The position numbers were made by a program, and so were the translations under genes. 60,186 nt of DNA. It comes from an uncultured Clostridia bacterium. GTDB taxonomy: Bacteria; Bacillota; Clostridia; Christensenellales; Borkfalkiaceae. Location: positions 1-60,186 of the forward strand of contig CALVLT010000010.1 of NCBI GenBank assembly GCA_944340905.1, given 5' to 3'. Shown in pieces: positions 17,480-25,871 of this stretch. The notes beneath the pieces were generated by a model. It did no database searches and was not told the origin of the DNA. It worked only from the letters and a program-made list of their open reading frames with translations. The first letter of the stretch is position 1, and every line of letters starts with the position of its first letter.

Positions 17480-17511
17480 CTCTCTCCTCCCTGTCATATA
17501 AATACGGATAC

Positions 17512-17533
17512 GGGAGCGGCAAACACCGCTCCC
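17512..17533 (-). terminator. Hairpin after the macrodomain gene
   Basis: Stem GGGAGCGG/CCGCTCCC lies just downstream of the 17539 stop codon on the minus strand. It is followed by only a mixed T/A stretch, so strength is uncertain. Confidence 0.5.
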
Positions 17534-17538
17534 GCCCT

Positions 17539-18378
17539 TCAAAGATGCTTTAAGATATTTTGATAGATCGCCGTGTCCGAATCGAGAAAGGTGTTGAAGA
17601 TGACGTGCATCTTGTTCCCGGGGTGGCGCACCTTCCAGCGCTTGACCGCGCCCGTCGCGATCTCCGCCGCCTCCGCCTGCGGAAAGCTGAACACTCCCGT
17701 CGAAATGCAGCAGAAGGCGAGCGAGGAAAGCCCCGCCTCCTCCGCCGTGTCGAGGCAGGAGGTGTAGCAGGAACGCAGCATGGCGCGGTCCTCCTTCGTC
17801 ACCTCGCGGCGGATCATCGGCCCCACCGTGTGCAGCACATAGCGGCTTGGAAGATTGTAGGCGCGCGTCAGCTTGCAGTCGCCGCACTCCTCCTCATGCC
17901 CCTGCGCGGCAATGAGCTTGGCGCAGTCGTCGCGCAGCTGCATACCCGCCGCCGAATGGATGACGTTGTCGATGCAGTTGTGGTTGGGCAGAAAGCACCC
18001 CAAAAGCCCCTTGTTGGCGGCGTTGACGATGCCGTCCGCCGCCAGCCGCGTGATGTCCCCCTGCCAGAGAGAGATGCCGTCCGCAGCGGGAAAGGAGGCG
18101 GGATCGACGATGCCGCGCTCCAGCGTCTCCGTCCAGAAAAGCCTGTCCTGCACGGCGATTATATCCTGCGGAATGGGGTGCGCGGGGCGCTCGTTCATGT
18201 AGCCGCGCACGAGCGCGCGCTTTTTTTGCGGTGTGGCGCTGAACGCCGCGATCATGCCGCGCTCGCGCAGGAGCCACTTCAAAAGGGCGTCGATCGCCTC
18301 CTCCTTTTCCTGCTGCGTCAGCGGTTCCGGCCGCGGATAGGGCGAGAGATCGACGACGCCGTCAAAACGGCAGTTCAC
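17539..18378 (-). CDS. Zn-macrodomain ADP-ribosyl hydrolase
   Basis: 279 aa. An N-terminal helical part of about 90 residues precedes a macrodomain with DGIVNAANKGLLGCFLPNHN, CIDNVIHSAAGMQLRDDC, YVLHTVGPM and CCISTGVFSFP. The Cys/His-containing GCFLPNHNCIDN segment is the mark I associate with the Zn-containing macrodomains that remove ADP-ribose from proteins. In staphylococci and streptococci these occur with SirTM and a lipoylated GcvH-like carrier; none is seen here. The start codon overlaps the hydratase stop (ATGA, 18375-18378), so the two are translationally coupled. Confidence 0.8.
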   Translation of the reverse strand: MNCRFDGVVDLSPYPRPEPLTQQEKEEAIDALLKWLLRERGMIAAFSATPQKKRALVRGYMNERPAHPIPQDIIAVQDRLFWTETLERGIVDPASFPAADGISLWQGDITRLAADGIVNAANKGLLGCFLPNHNCIDNVIHSAAGMQLRDDCAKLIAAQGHEEECGDCKLTRAYNLPSRYVLHTVGPMIRREVTKEDRAMLRSCYTSCLDTAEEAGLSSLAFCCISTGVFSFPQAEAAEIATGAVKRWKVRHPGNKMHVIFNTFLDSDTAIYQNILKHL

Positions 18379-20606
18379 CTGGAAAGCTCCTTGTTATAAT
18401 TGATCAGGCACCCCGCCAGCAGAATCTTGCGCTCCTGCGGCGTGAGCGTGCCCGTCTCCAGCACGACGTCGCGCGCCTTTCCGCCCGAGATCAGCGTGGC
18501 GACGAAGCGCTCCTCGCCCGCGGCGATCCCCTCCGCAATGTTGCGGATGTAGAGATAGTCCCCCACGTGGAAGGCGCCCTGCGCACAGGTGAAGGGCAGC
18601 ATGCCCCAGTTGATCAGGTTGGAGCGGTAGCGCTTGGTGGCGTACTCCCTGCAGATGTTGGCGACGCCGCCCAGCACGCGCTGGCAGGACGCCGCCTGTT
18701 CGCGCGCCGAACCGTCGCCCGGCTTGACGGAGACGACGGCGCTGCCGTAGATGGTCCCCTCCTCTATGCGCAGGGCGCCCAGCTCGGAGAGCACGCCCTC
18801 GGGCAGCGAACCGTTTGCGCGGCGCTCCGCCTCGTCCGCCGCCACCGCCTTGGCGCGTTCCACATAGCCGGGGTCCTTCCGCGAGAGCGCAAACTCAGCA
18901 AGTTTCATGGGGTTGGAGCGGTAGGAACTCGTCTCACCCGAGGGGATGAGTTCGTCCGTCGTCGTGACGGGATCGGTGAGCGCGGACACCACCTTGATGA
19001 GCAGGTGCCTGCCCAGCGCGATCTGCTCGGGCCAGTCGGCGATGTTGGGGCCGTACACAAGTTCCGCGCTCCGATCCGGCTTTCCGATGCCGTGATAGAC
19101 GCGGTTTTTGTAGATATTGCCGTCGTATTTATACTTTTTGACACGCCTGTTGTACTCGTAATCGAGGGCGGAGGTAAGCACGCCGCCGTTCGCCGCCGTC
19201 GCCGCAATGGAACGCGCGTCCATGAGCGCCACCGCCGCAAGCTGTCCCTGCGCGGGCTTGCTGCCCTCGCGATTTTCAAAGTTGCGCGTCGTATGGCGGA
19301 CGGACAGCCCGTTGTTGGCGGGCACGTCGCCCGCGCCGAAACAGGGGCCGCAGAACGCCGTCTTGACGACGGCGCCCGATTCCATGAGCGCCGAGACATA
19401 ACCCGCATCGACGAGCGCCTTGTATACGGGCTGGGAGGCGGGATAGACGCTGAGCGAAAATTCGCCCGTTCCGACGCTCTTCCCGCGCAAAATCTCGGCG
19501 GCCTCCGCAATGTTTTCGTAGCCGCCGCCCGCGCAGCCCGCGATGATGCCCTGCGTCACGTAGACCTTGCCGTCCACCACTTTGTCGGTGAGGGTGAACG
19601 AATCGTCCCCCCTGATCGCCCTGCCCTGCTCCTCCGCCTTTTTGAGAAGGGGGAGCGGGTCGGCAAGAAATTCACGGATGGTGTAGGCGTTGGAGGGATG
19701 GAAGGGCAGCGCGATCATCGGCTCGACGCGCGAGAGATCGATGGTCACGGCGGCGTCATAGTAGGCGGGCTGCGCGGCCTTCAGCTCGCGATAGTCCTCC
19801 TCCCTGCCGTGCTCTTTGAGGTACTCGCGCGTCTTCTCGTCCGTCTCCCAGATGCTGGAAAGGCAGGTGGTCTCCGTCGTCATCACGTCGATGCCGATGC
19901 GCTGGTCCATGGTGAGGTTGGCGATGCCGGGACCGACGAACTCTAAGATCTTGTTCTTGACGAACCCGCTCGCGAACGTAGCTTTGACGAGGGCGAGCGC
20001 CACGTCCTGCGGCCCCACCCCCCTTCTGAGCTTGCCCTTCAGGTAGACGGCGACAATTTCGGGACGTCTGATGTCATAGGTCTGTTTCAGGAGCTGTTTG
20101 ACAAGCTCGGGGCCGCCCTCGCCCACGGCGAGCGTACCGAGCGCGCCGTAGCGGGTGTGCGAATCGGAGCCGAGAATCATCGCCCCGCACTTCGCCGCGC
20201 ACTCGCGCATGTATTGGTGGATGACGGCAAGGTGCGCGGGCACATAGTCGCCGCCGTACTTTTTTGCCGCCGAAAGGCCGAACACGTGGTCGTCCTCGTT
20301 GATGGTGCCGCCCACCGCGCACAGAGAATTGTGGCAGTTGGTGAGCGTGTAGGGAATGGGGAACTGCGTCAGCCCGCTCGCCTTCGCCGTCTGAACGATG
20401 CCGACGTAGGTGATGTCGTGCGAGGCGATCGCATCGAACTTCAGCCGCAGATTTTCCTCGTCGCCGACGTTGTGCGCCTTTAAGATCGCATAGGACAGCG
20501 TGTTCCTGACCGCCTGTTCCTTTTTGTCCGAAGTGAAAAATGCCTGCGATTCCTTGACGATGCGGCCGTCCATGTAATAGACGCCCTTTCTGATGAGCTT
20601 GACCAT
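18375..20606 (-). CDS. Aconitase-family hydratase (YbhJ-like)
   Basis: 743 aa iron-sulfur hydratase. Aconitase-type features are GSDSHTRYGALGTLAVGEGG near residue 150, CGPCFGAGD carrying cluster cysteines near 423, HTTRNFENREGS with a substrate Arg, and GETSSYRSNPMKLAEFALSR. Length and the absence of a separate swivel layout fit the uncharacterised YbhJ-like branch rather than AcnA/AcnB. The substrate is unknown; no citrate or isocitrate gene is adjacent. It has its own strong promoter and leads the hydratase-macrodomain operon. Confidence 0.8.
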   Translation of the reverse strand: MVKLIRKGVYYMDGRIVKESQAFFTSDKKEQAVRNTLSYAILKAHNVGDEENLRLKFDAIASHDITYVGIVQTAKASGLTQFPIPYTLTNCHNSLCAVGGTINEDDHVFGLSAAKKYGGDYVPAHLAVIHQYMRECAAKCGAMILGSDSHTRYGALGTLAVGEGGPELVKQLLKQTYDIRRPEIVAVYLKGKLRRGVGPQDVALALVKATFASGFVKNKILEFVGPGIANLTMDQRIGIDVMTTETTCLSSIWETDEKTREYLKEHGREEDYRELKAAQPAYYDAAVTIDLSRVEPMIALPFHPSNAYTIREFLADPLPLLKKAEEQGRAIRGDDSFTLTDKVVDGKVYVTQGIIAGCAGGGYENIAEAAEILRGKSVGTGEFSLSVYPASQPVYKALVDAGYVSALMESGAVVKTAFCGPCFGAGDVPANNGLSVRHTTRNFENREGSKPAQGQLAAVALMDARSIAATAANGGVLTSALDYEYNRRVKKYKYDGNIYKNRVYHGIGKPDRSAELVYGPNIADWPEQIALGRHLLIKVVSALTDPVTTTDELIPSGETSSYRSNPMKLAEFALSRKDPGYVERAKAVAADEAERRANGSLPEGVLSELGALRIEEGTIYGSAVVSVKPGDGSAREQAASCQRVLGGVANICREYATKRYRSNLINWGMLPFTCAQGAFHVGDYLYIRNIAEGIAAGEERFVATLISGGKARDVVLETGTLTPQERKILLAGCLINYNKELSR

Positions 20607-20635
20607 GCCCGCCCTCCCGTGTGTATATTGACACC

Positions 20636-20664
20636 ATTATATCGGATTTCGCCCGATTTTTCAA
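20636..20664 (-). promoter_or_regulatory. Promoter of the hydratase operon
   Basis: Minus strand: TTGAAA (20659-20664), 17-bp spacer, TATAAT (20636-20641). The start is predicted near 20629, giving a short leader with GGGAGG before the ATG at 20606. Confidence 0.85.
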
Positions 20665-20756
20665 GCATTCGGCGAAAGTTGGCGCGCCTTTGTGCAAAAA
20701 AGTTTCGGGAAATTCCTGCCCGCCCATGAAAATTTTACAGGATACGGCGCGCCCCC

Positions 20757-20785
20757 TTGCTTTTTATACGGGAATTTGCTATACT
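20757..20785 (+). promoter_or_regulatory. Promoter giving a leaderless transcript
   Basis: TTGCTT (20757-20762), 17-bp spacer, TATACT (20780-20785). Six bases separate the -10 box from the ATG at 20792, so transcription should start at the start codon. Confidence 0.75.
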
Positions 20786-20791
20786 GTTTGC

Positions 20792-21406
20792 ATGAAAGAC
20801 GAACGCAACCATCTTAACTCTTCCGATGCGCCCGAGGTGATCGCCCCCGAACTGCCGGCGCCCCCCGAGACGCCCGTGCGCAGCATACGGCAAAACGACC
20901 GCCCCTCCCGCCCGGGAACGCGCTACCGCTTCCGCTTTACCGCGCTGACGCTTGCCGTGCTCCTTGCGGGGCTGGCGCTCTGCCTTGCGGCGATCGGGCT
21001 GACCACCTGGCAGTTTGCCGACTTCCTGCGCGCGGGCAGCCTCGGCAATGCGCTCGAATGGCTGAAATTCGCCCTGCTCTACGGCGTGAGCGGCGCGCTC
21101 GCCATTCTCATCGTCGCCATGTTCGTGCGCTCCGAATATGTGCTGACGGACAGGGAGCTGACGCTCGTCTTTGGCTTTGTGCGCAGCAAGTCTCCCCTTT
21201 CGGCCATCTCCTCCGTCCATCTGTTCAAGGGCGCCAACCGCCTTGTCGTCTACTTCGAGGACGCGAAAACCAGGTACATGGCGATCGTCATCAAGGACAC
21301 GCTGTATGAGACGTTCGCCAAAGACCTGATCTCGCGCAGCGAGCACATCGCCTTCTCCTTTTCCACCGCCGAGGAGGAAGAAGAGATCAAAAAAAAGAAA
21401 AAGTGA
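20792..21406 (+). CDS. PH-like membrane protein, leaderless
   Basis: 204 aa. A polar N-terminus (about 1-45, rich in Pro and Arg) is followed by two membrane segments, about 49-75 (LTLAVLLAGLALCLAAIGL) and 88-112 (ALLYGVSGALAILIVAMFV). A soluble domain beginning SEYVLTDRELTLVFGF has the strand pattern of bacterial PH-type domains; this is a low-certainty fold guess. The tail is highly acidic then basic (EEEEEIKKKKK). There is no Shine-Dalgarno site; see the promoter. Longer frames that start upstream overlap the promoter and are rejected. Confidence 0.65.
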   Translation: MKDERNHLNSSDAPEVIAPELPAPPETPVRSIRQNDRPSRPGTRYRFRFTALTLAVLLAGLALCLAAIGLTTWQFADFLRAGSLGNALEWLKFALLYGVSGALAILIVAMFVRSEYVLTDRELTLVFGFVRSKSPLSAISSVHLFKGANRLVVYFEDAKTRYMAIVIKDTLYETFAKDLISRSEHIAFSFSTAEEEEEIKKKKK

Positions 21407-21618
21407 GCACGCAGACGGGCTGCCCGAGAACACGCAGCCGCCAACCCTGCATATGGCGGTATGATATGAATATCCTCGCCGCGCATGACAATATTTTTCT
21501 TGGCACACGGCGGCGACAGGGAATTTTGTACCAAAAAAGACTCTAAAATAAATGTTGGGGTGAGGGAACTTGCTCCAACATTTTTATGTATCATGGCACA
21601 AAAAAATACAATACGTAT

Positions 21619-21652
21619 GCAAAAACGGGACGCTTTCGCGTCCCGTTTTTGC
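21619..21652 (-). terminator. Terminator in the 21.4-21.7 kb gap
   Basis: A perfect 15-bp stem (21619-21633 with 21638-21652), loop TTTC, with A and T tracts within the stem. It serves the SDR gene on the minus strand and probably the PH-like gene on the plus strand. Apart from the repeat at 21685 I see nothing else in the gap. Confidence 0.75.
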
Positions 21653-21684
21653 AGAAAAAAACTTTTGAAGTGCGCCATTCCCTG

Positions 21685-21710
21685 CCCCCTTAACACTTGT
21701 TTTAAGGGGG
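21685..21710. repeat. Intergenic repeat family A copy
   Basis: CCCCCTTAA, CACTTGT, TTTAAGGGGG: a 9-bp stem with conserved loop. Copies also at 38655-38677 (slightly shorter) and 48693-48718. Confidence 0.75.
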
Positions 21711-21743
21711 GATACAGGAGGTCCCCTTTCCCCTGTAAAACAG

Positions 21744-22529
21744 TCAGAATGCGTCCTTTTCCGTTTTGGACCAGACCTTTTTGATATATGCAAGTTTCCA
21801 GGCGAGCGGCACGCAGTGCATCAGGGCGTGCAGCAGTTTGTTCCAGAACCCGATGACGACGCGGCGGCGGTTTTTGAAAACCGCGCGCAAAGCGCGCTGT
21901 GCTACCACCTCGGGCGGGAGCGCGGACACCCTGCCGAACCAGCCGTGCGAGGCGATATTTTCCTTGATGTCCTCCCTCGTCGGAATGCCTCCGGGCAGCA
22001 CGACGGTGACGTTCGCGCGCCCCTTCCATTCCTCGCGCAGGGCGACAAAGAACTGTTCCAGCCCCTTTTTAGTCGCACTGTACAGGGCAAAATAGGGCAT
22101 GGGCACGGCAGCCGACATGCTGCCCACGGCAAGCATTTCACACCTGCCTTCGCCGCGGCGCTCGAATACGCAGCGGGCGAGGGACGCCGCCCCCTCGAGG
22201 TTGACGCGCGTCTGCATGACGAGCTTTTCCTCGGTATACCGTTCAAACGCCTTCTGCGTGTCGATGCCCGCGACGTAGACAAGGCGGGAAAAGCGCACGC
22301 CCGACCCGTCCGCATATGCAAACAGCGCGCTGCGCTGCGCACTGTCGGCAAGGTCACAGGCAAAGGTGAGCACGGGCAGCGCGGGATATTTTTCTGAAAG
22401 CTGTTTTGCGAGCGCCTTCAGCCGTTCCTCGCTGCGCCCCGTGAGAAAGAGCGCCTCCCCGCGCTGCGCGAGCAGCCGCGCGAACGCGCCGCCCAGTCCG
22501 CCGCATGCGCCCGTGAGAAGGGTGTACAT
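21744..22529 (-). CDS. Short-chain dehydrogenase/reductase
   Basis: 261 aa. The cofactor motif LLTGACGGLGGAFA is at the N-terminus. VGSMSA precedes the active-site Y-x3-K (YSATKKGLEQF) near residue 154. The C-terminal 60 residues are basic with a hydrophobic stretch (IGFWNKLLHALMHCVPLAW), suggesting membrane contact as in lipid-modifying SDRs. It starts 1 bp after the LysR gene, so they form one transcript. Substrate unknown. Confidence 0.8.
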   Translation of the reverse strand: MYTLLTGACGGLGGAFARLLAQRGEALFLTGRSEERLKALAKQLSEKYPALPVLTFACDLADSAQRSALFAYADGSGVRFSRLVYVAGIDTQKAFERYTEEKLVMQTRVNLEGAASLARCVFERRGEGRCEMLAVGSMSAAVPMPYFALYSATKKGLEQFFVALREEWKGRANVTVVLPGGIPTREDIKENIASHGWFGRVSALPPEVVAQRALRAVFKNRRRVVIGFWNKLLHALMHCVPLAWKLAYIKKVWSKTEKDAF

Positions 22530-22530
22530 T

Positions 22531-23424
22531 TCAGCGCTCCCTGTGCAGCAGGTTGATGAAGGCGCGCAGGGAAAAGGGAATGTTGGCGTTCTTGGGCAGC
22601 GCCAGCCCCACCGAACGCGAGGGCATGGCGGGCTTGACGTTCAGCTCAAACAGCTCGCCGTCGCGCAGGCGGCGCAGGGCATATTCGCGCGGCAGGCACC
22701 CGATGCCCATGCCATCGGTGACGAGCATCTTCATGAAGTCCCAGCTCCCCACCTCGACGGCAGGGCGCAGCCTGACGCCCAGGCTCTCGGCAAAGTGATC
22801 GACCGCCGCCCGCGCCACCGTGTTCTGTTCGAGCAGCAGCAGCGGATATGCCTGCAGATCCCACACCGAAAGCTCCTTCCCCTTGAGCTGCGAGAACGCC
22901 TCGCCCGCAACGAATACGTCATTCAGGAGGGCGACCGAATCGGTGATGACGATGCTCTCGTCCGTTTCGAAGGGCAGATTGAGGAACCCTACGTCGCACT
23001 TGTCCGTCTTGAGCAGTTCGATGATGCGCGGGGATACGTCGGAGATGAGATCGATCTTCACCTGCGGATACTGCTTGTGATAGGCGACGATCTTATCCGA
23101 GAGGATATATTGGAAAATGGTCTCGGACGCGCCGATGCGCAATGTGCCCGTGGCGCTGTGTTTGAGTTCGGAGAGCTTATCCTCCACACCACTGAGCAGG
23201 CGCAGCGCCTTTTCCACGTCCGCAAAGATGAGTTCGCCCCCCTGTTTGGAGAGCTCCATGCCCTTGTGCAGACGGTTGAACAGCGGCGTGCCGAGCTGCG
23301 TCTCGAGCTGTTTGATCGCCTGCGAGACGGCGGGCTGGGAAATGTACAGTTCCTCCGCCGCCTTGGTCAGGCTTCCGCAGCGCGCCACCGTGTAAAATAC
23401 CTTGTAGAGTTCCAGATTGACCAT
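22531..23424 (-). CDS. LysR-family transcriptional regulator
   Basis: 297 aa, typical length. The winged HTH is visible in LTKAAEELYISQPAVSQAIKQLE, and LGTPLFNR closes the DNA-binding domain. The C-terminal effector domain includes GTLRIGASETIFQYIL. It is preceded by AAGGAGAG. It is co-transcribed with, not divergent from, the SDR gene, which is less usual for LysR proteins; its target is not evident. Confidence 0.9.
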   Translation of the reverse strand: MVNLELYKVFYTVARCGSLTKAAEELYISQPAVSQAIKQLETQLGTPLFNRLHKGMELSKQGGELIFADVEKALRLLSGVEDKLSELKHSATGTLRIGASETIFQYILSDKIVAYHKQYPQVKIDLISDVSPRIIELLKTDKCDVGFLNLPFETDESIVITDSVALLNDVFVAGEAFSQLKGKELSVWDLQAYPLLLLEQNTVARAAVDHFAESLGVRLRPAVEVGSWDFMKMLVTDGMGIGCLPREYALRRLRDGELFELNVKPAMPSRSVGLALPKNANIPFSLRAFINLLHRER

Positions 23425-23499
23425 ACGTTTGCTCTCTCCTTTTTCGCGCGCCCCGCGCGCCCACAGCGTTTGCCCGCTCTCCGCACCTCTTTCGCTCTC

Positions 23500-24786
23500 T
23501 CACTTTCCGACGCAGAATTTGCTGAAAATTTCGTCGATGACGCGCTCGTTCGCCGTCTCGCCCGAAATGGCGCCCAGCGCCTGCCACGCGCGGCGGATGT
23601 CCTCCGCATACAGTTCGGGCGGACAGGTGTTCACCGCCGCCTGCGCCGCCCGCACCGCCGCAAGTGCCTGTTGCAGCGCGCGCACGTGCCGCTCGGACAG
23701 GAGAAAGGCGCCGTCGTTCTCCCTGCCGAATCCCCGCTCATAGAGCAGCGCCCTGAGCGCGTCCAACCCCTCGCCCGTGCGGGAGGAGAGCACCACGTCG
23801 CAGTCCTTTTTGCGCGCAAGATCGCTCTTGGCGCCCACCGTGATGACGGGCGTCCCCGCGGGAAATGCGGGTGCGGGCGCCTCGTCCCTGAGCCAGACGA
23901 TGACGTCTGCGCCCTCGATCGCCGCCTTGGCGCGGCGCACCCCCTCGCGCTCCACCGCGTCGCTGCTCTCGCGCAGCCCCGCCGTGTCCGTCAGCAAAAA
24001 GTTGACCCCGTGCAGGGAGATCGTGCCCTCGTTGATGTCGCGCGTCGTCCCCGGAATGTCCGATACGATGGCGCGCTCGTACCCCAGCAGCGCGTTGAGC
24101 AGCGAACTTTTGCCCGCGTTGGGCGCGCCGACGATGGCGACGCGCACGCCCGACGCGATCTTTCTGCCCGCCGCATACTGCCCGACGAGCGAAGAAAGCT
24201 CCCCTTCCACGCCCTTCAGCCGCGCCGCGATCTGCGCGCGGGAGGCGGCGTTCAGGTCCTCCTCGGGATAGTCGAGGTCGGCGTCCACCTGCGCGAGGCA
24301 CTCGGTGAGCTGCGCCTGCAGCGCCGTACCCAGTCCGGTGAGCGTCTCGCTGTACAGAAGATACCCCGCGCGCACCTGCGCCTGCGAGGAGGCGGAGATC
24401 ATCTCCCCCAGCCCCTCGGCGGCGGAGAGGGAGAGCTTGCCGTTGAGGTACGCCCTCTTTGTAAATTCGCCGCGCTCCGCAAGGCGGGCGCCCAGATCGA
24501 GCGTGCGCTGCAGCACCCCGCGCGCGATCTGCGTGCCGCCGTGGCAGTGCAGTTCCACCACGTCCTCGCCCGTGAACGACCTGGGCGCGCGGAAATACAC
24601 GCACATGCCGAAATCGCGGAAATCGCCCGCATCGATGACGCCCGCATACATCATATTGGGGGTAAATTCCCCCTTGCGGGAGAACATCTTTTTTGCCGTT
24701 TCCAGCGCGAGCGCGCCGCTCATGCGCACGATGGCGACGCCCGCCGCCCCGCTGCCCGTGGCGATGGCGCTGATCAGATCGTTCAT
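23500..24786 (-). CDS. mnmE: tRNA modification GTPase MnmE
   Basis: 428 aa. With MnmG it installs the cmnm5U modification at U34 of certain tRNAs. The N-terminal formyl-THF-binding domain begins NDLISAIATGSGAAGVAIVRMSG. The GTPase domain has GAPNAGKSSLLNALLG, DIPGTTRDI and DTAGLRESSD. The C-terminus FSKFCVGK carries the catalytic-cysteine motif. The start is at 24786 by homology; there is no Shine-Dalgarno site directly before it and translation probably comes from the short upstream ORF that overlaps the start. Confidence 0.95.
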   Translation of the reverse strand: MNDLISAIATGSGAAGVAIVRMSGALALETAKKMFSRKGEFTPNMMYAGVIDAGDFRDFGMCVYFRAPRSFTGEDVVELHCHGGTQIARGVLQRTLDLGARLAERGEFTKRAYLNGKLSLSAAEGLGEMISASSQAQVRAGYLLYSETLTGLGTALQAQLTECLAQVDADLDYPEEDLNAASRAQIAARLKGVEGELSSLVGQYAAGRKIASGVRVAIVGAPNAGKSSLLNALLGYERAIVSDIPGTTRDINEGTISLHGVNFLLTDTAGLRESSDAVEREGVRRAKAAIEGADVIVWLRDEAPAPAFPAGTPVITVGAKSDLARKKDCDVVLSSRTGEGLDALRALLYERGFGRENDGAFLLSERHVRALQQALAAVRAAQAAVNTCPPELYAEDIRRAWQALGAISGETANERVIDEIFSKFCVGK

Positions 24787-24815
24787 GATATGATTATAAG
24801 TACAGATTTTAACAT
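24783..24815 (-). CDS. Ten-codon leader ORF coupled to mnmE
   Basis: ATG at 24815 follows AAGGAAGGAACAG, a good ribosome site. The ORF encodes MLKSVLIIIS and stops with a TGA that overlaps the mnmE ATG (ATGA). mnmE has no ribosome site of its own, so this peptide ORF probably delivers ribosomes to it and could sense translation of its Ile/Leu/Val-rich codons. Confidence 0.55.
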   Translation of the reverse strand: MLKSVLIIIS

Positions 24816-24852
24816 CTGTTCCTTCCTTATGTCCGATATAAATTTCATTTAT

Positions 24853-24881
24853 ATTATAGCACCCCTTTGCGCAATTGTAAA
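24853..24881 (-). promoter_or_regulatory. Promoter of mnmE
   Basis: Minus strand: TTTACA (24876-24881), 17-bp spacer, TATAAT (24853-24858). It gives a leader of about 60 nt that contains the ten-codon ORF. Confidence 0.8.
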
Positions 24882-24901
24882 TGCTTTTTCGCAAAAAATA
24901 A

Positions 24902-24929
24902 GGCGGTTTTTCCAAACGGAAAAGCCGCC
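24902..24929 (-). terminator. Terminator of the ECF-truA-membrane protein operon
   Basis: Stem 24902-24913 with 24918-24929 (one mismatch), followed on the minus strand by TTATTTTTT. It lies directly after the 24936 stop. Confidence 0.75.
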
Positions 24930-24935
24930 CTGCGA

Positions 24936-25862
24936 TCAGAAATCGGGGAAGGGATCGTTGCCGCCGCCTTGACCGGAGCCGCCCGAAGAGGCGCCGTCCG
25001 AAGGCGCGGGCGCATCCCCGAAATCGGAGAAGGGATCGTCCGCGGGCGCACTCTGCCCGTAGCCGCCCGCCGCGTTGCCGTCGGCATCATAGCCGCCCTG
25101 TCCGCCGTAACCCCCTCCGTAGGGGCCGCCCTGCCCATAGCCCTGGCGGGTGCGGGCATACTGCTCCATGCGCCTGCGCATGTACGCCTCGTAATCGACG
25201 GGCGTATTGTTGCGCACGGCAAAGATGACGATGCCGCGGAAGGGAAGAAAGGCGCTCATGAAGGTCATCAGGAAGGGCCCGCGCGCATAGTACTTGCGGA
25301 AGAAGGCGTAGAACAACACGCACATGAAGAAGATGAGGAAGAGGTAGGAGATGGTGTTGAGCACATTCAAGACGATATCCGCCGTCGTCAGCCAGCGCAG
25401 TTCCAAGGGGATGTTGTCAATATTCAGGTAGACGCTGACAAGCGCACCGCTATCGCTGGTATTCCCCGCAAAATAATCCGGCTGGTAGAGCGCAAACGTA
25501 ACGATCAGCGCAAAGACGTTGATGGCGACATATACGATCTCGGTGAGCATCGCATACAATCCCACGCGTTTCATCTTCTGCCCGAACAGCTGCGTCTCGC
25601 CCGCAAGCTTTCCCGCATACCAGGTGTTGGCAAGGGGCAGGAAGGCGAGCCAGCTGTGTTTCATGCCCACCTTCTTTGCCATCGTGTGCATGCCGATGCC
25701 GCCGAATATGAGGCAGACAAGATAGATGCCGCCCGCGACGCTGATGCTGATGTACAGAATACGGCGGAGAACTTCGATATACTCGGCGGCGGTGGACACC
25801 TGCGCGACCGTGAAGTACTCTGTAAATATCTGCACGACGTTAAACCAATCAAACAGTTCCAT
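24936..25862 (-). CDS. Multi-span membrane protein with Gly-rich acidic tail
   Basis: 308 aa. About five hydrophobic segments span residues 30-215. Between the first two cytosolic turns is MAKKVGMKHSWLAFLPLANTWYAGKLAGE, a signature frequent in uncharacterised Clostridia membrane proteins. Residues 235-308 are a Gly/Tyr/Gln-rich disordered tail with two copies of an acidic DPFxDF motif (DDPFSDFG and NDPFPDF at the end), likely a protein-docking tail. It has AAGGAG before the ATG and is downstream of truA in the ECF operon. Function unknown. Confidence 0.6.
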   Translation of the reverse strand: MELFDWFNVVQIFTEYFTVAQVSTAAEYIEVLRRILYISISVAGGIYLVCLIFGGIGMHTMAKKVGMKHSWLAFLPLANTWYAGKLAGETQLFGQKMKRVGLYAMLTEIVYVAINVFALIVTFALYQPDYFAGNTSDSGALVSVYLNIDNIPLELRWLTTADIVLNVLNTISYLFLIFFMCVLFYAFFRKYYARGPFLMTFMSAFLPFRGIVIFAVRNNTPVDYEAYMRRRMEQYARTRQGYGQGGPYGGGYGGQGGYDADGNAAGGYGQSAPADDPFSDFGDAPAPSDGASSGGSGQGGGNDPFPDF

Positions 25863-25871
25863 AATGACTCC

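Noticed and set aside
14963-17563. 866-codon frame on the plus strand across the glmU-like gene and glpK
   Set aside because: Runs through two well-identified minus-strand genes and their terminator hairpin; composition-driven shadow.
24787-24915. Longer mnmE N-terminus in frame
   Set aside because: The extra residues do not resemble MnmE and the frame begins upstream of the promoter.
22366-24972. 868-codon plus-strand frame opposite LysR and mnmE
   Set aside because: Antisense to two clear genes, no family resemblance, Arg/His-rich.
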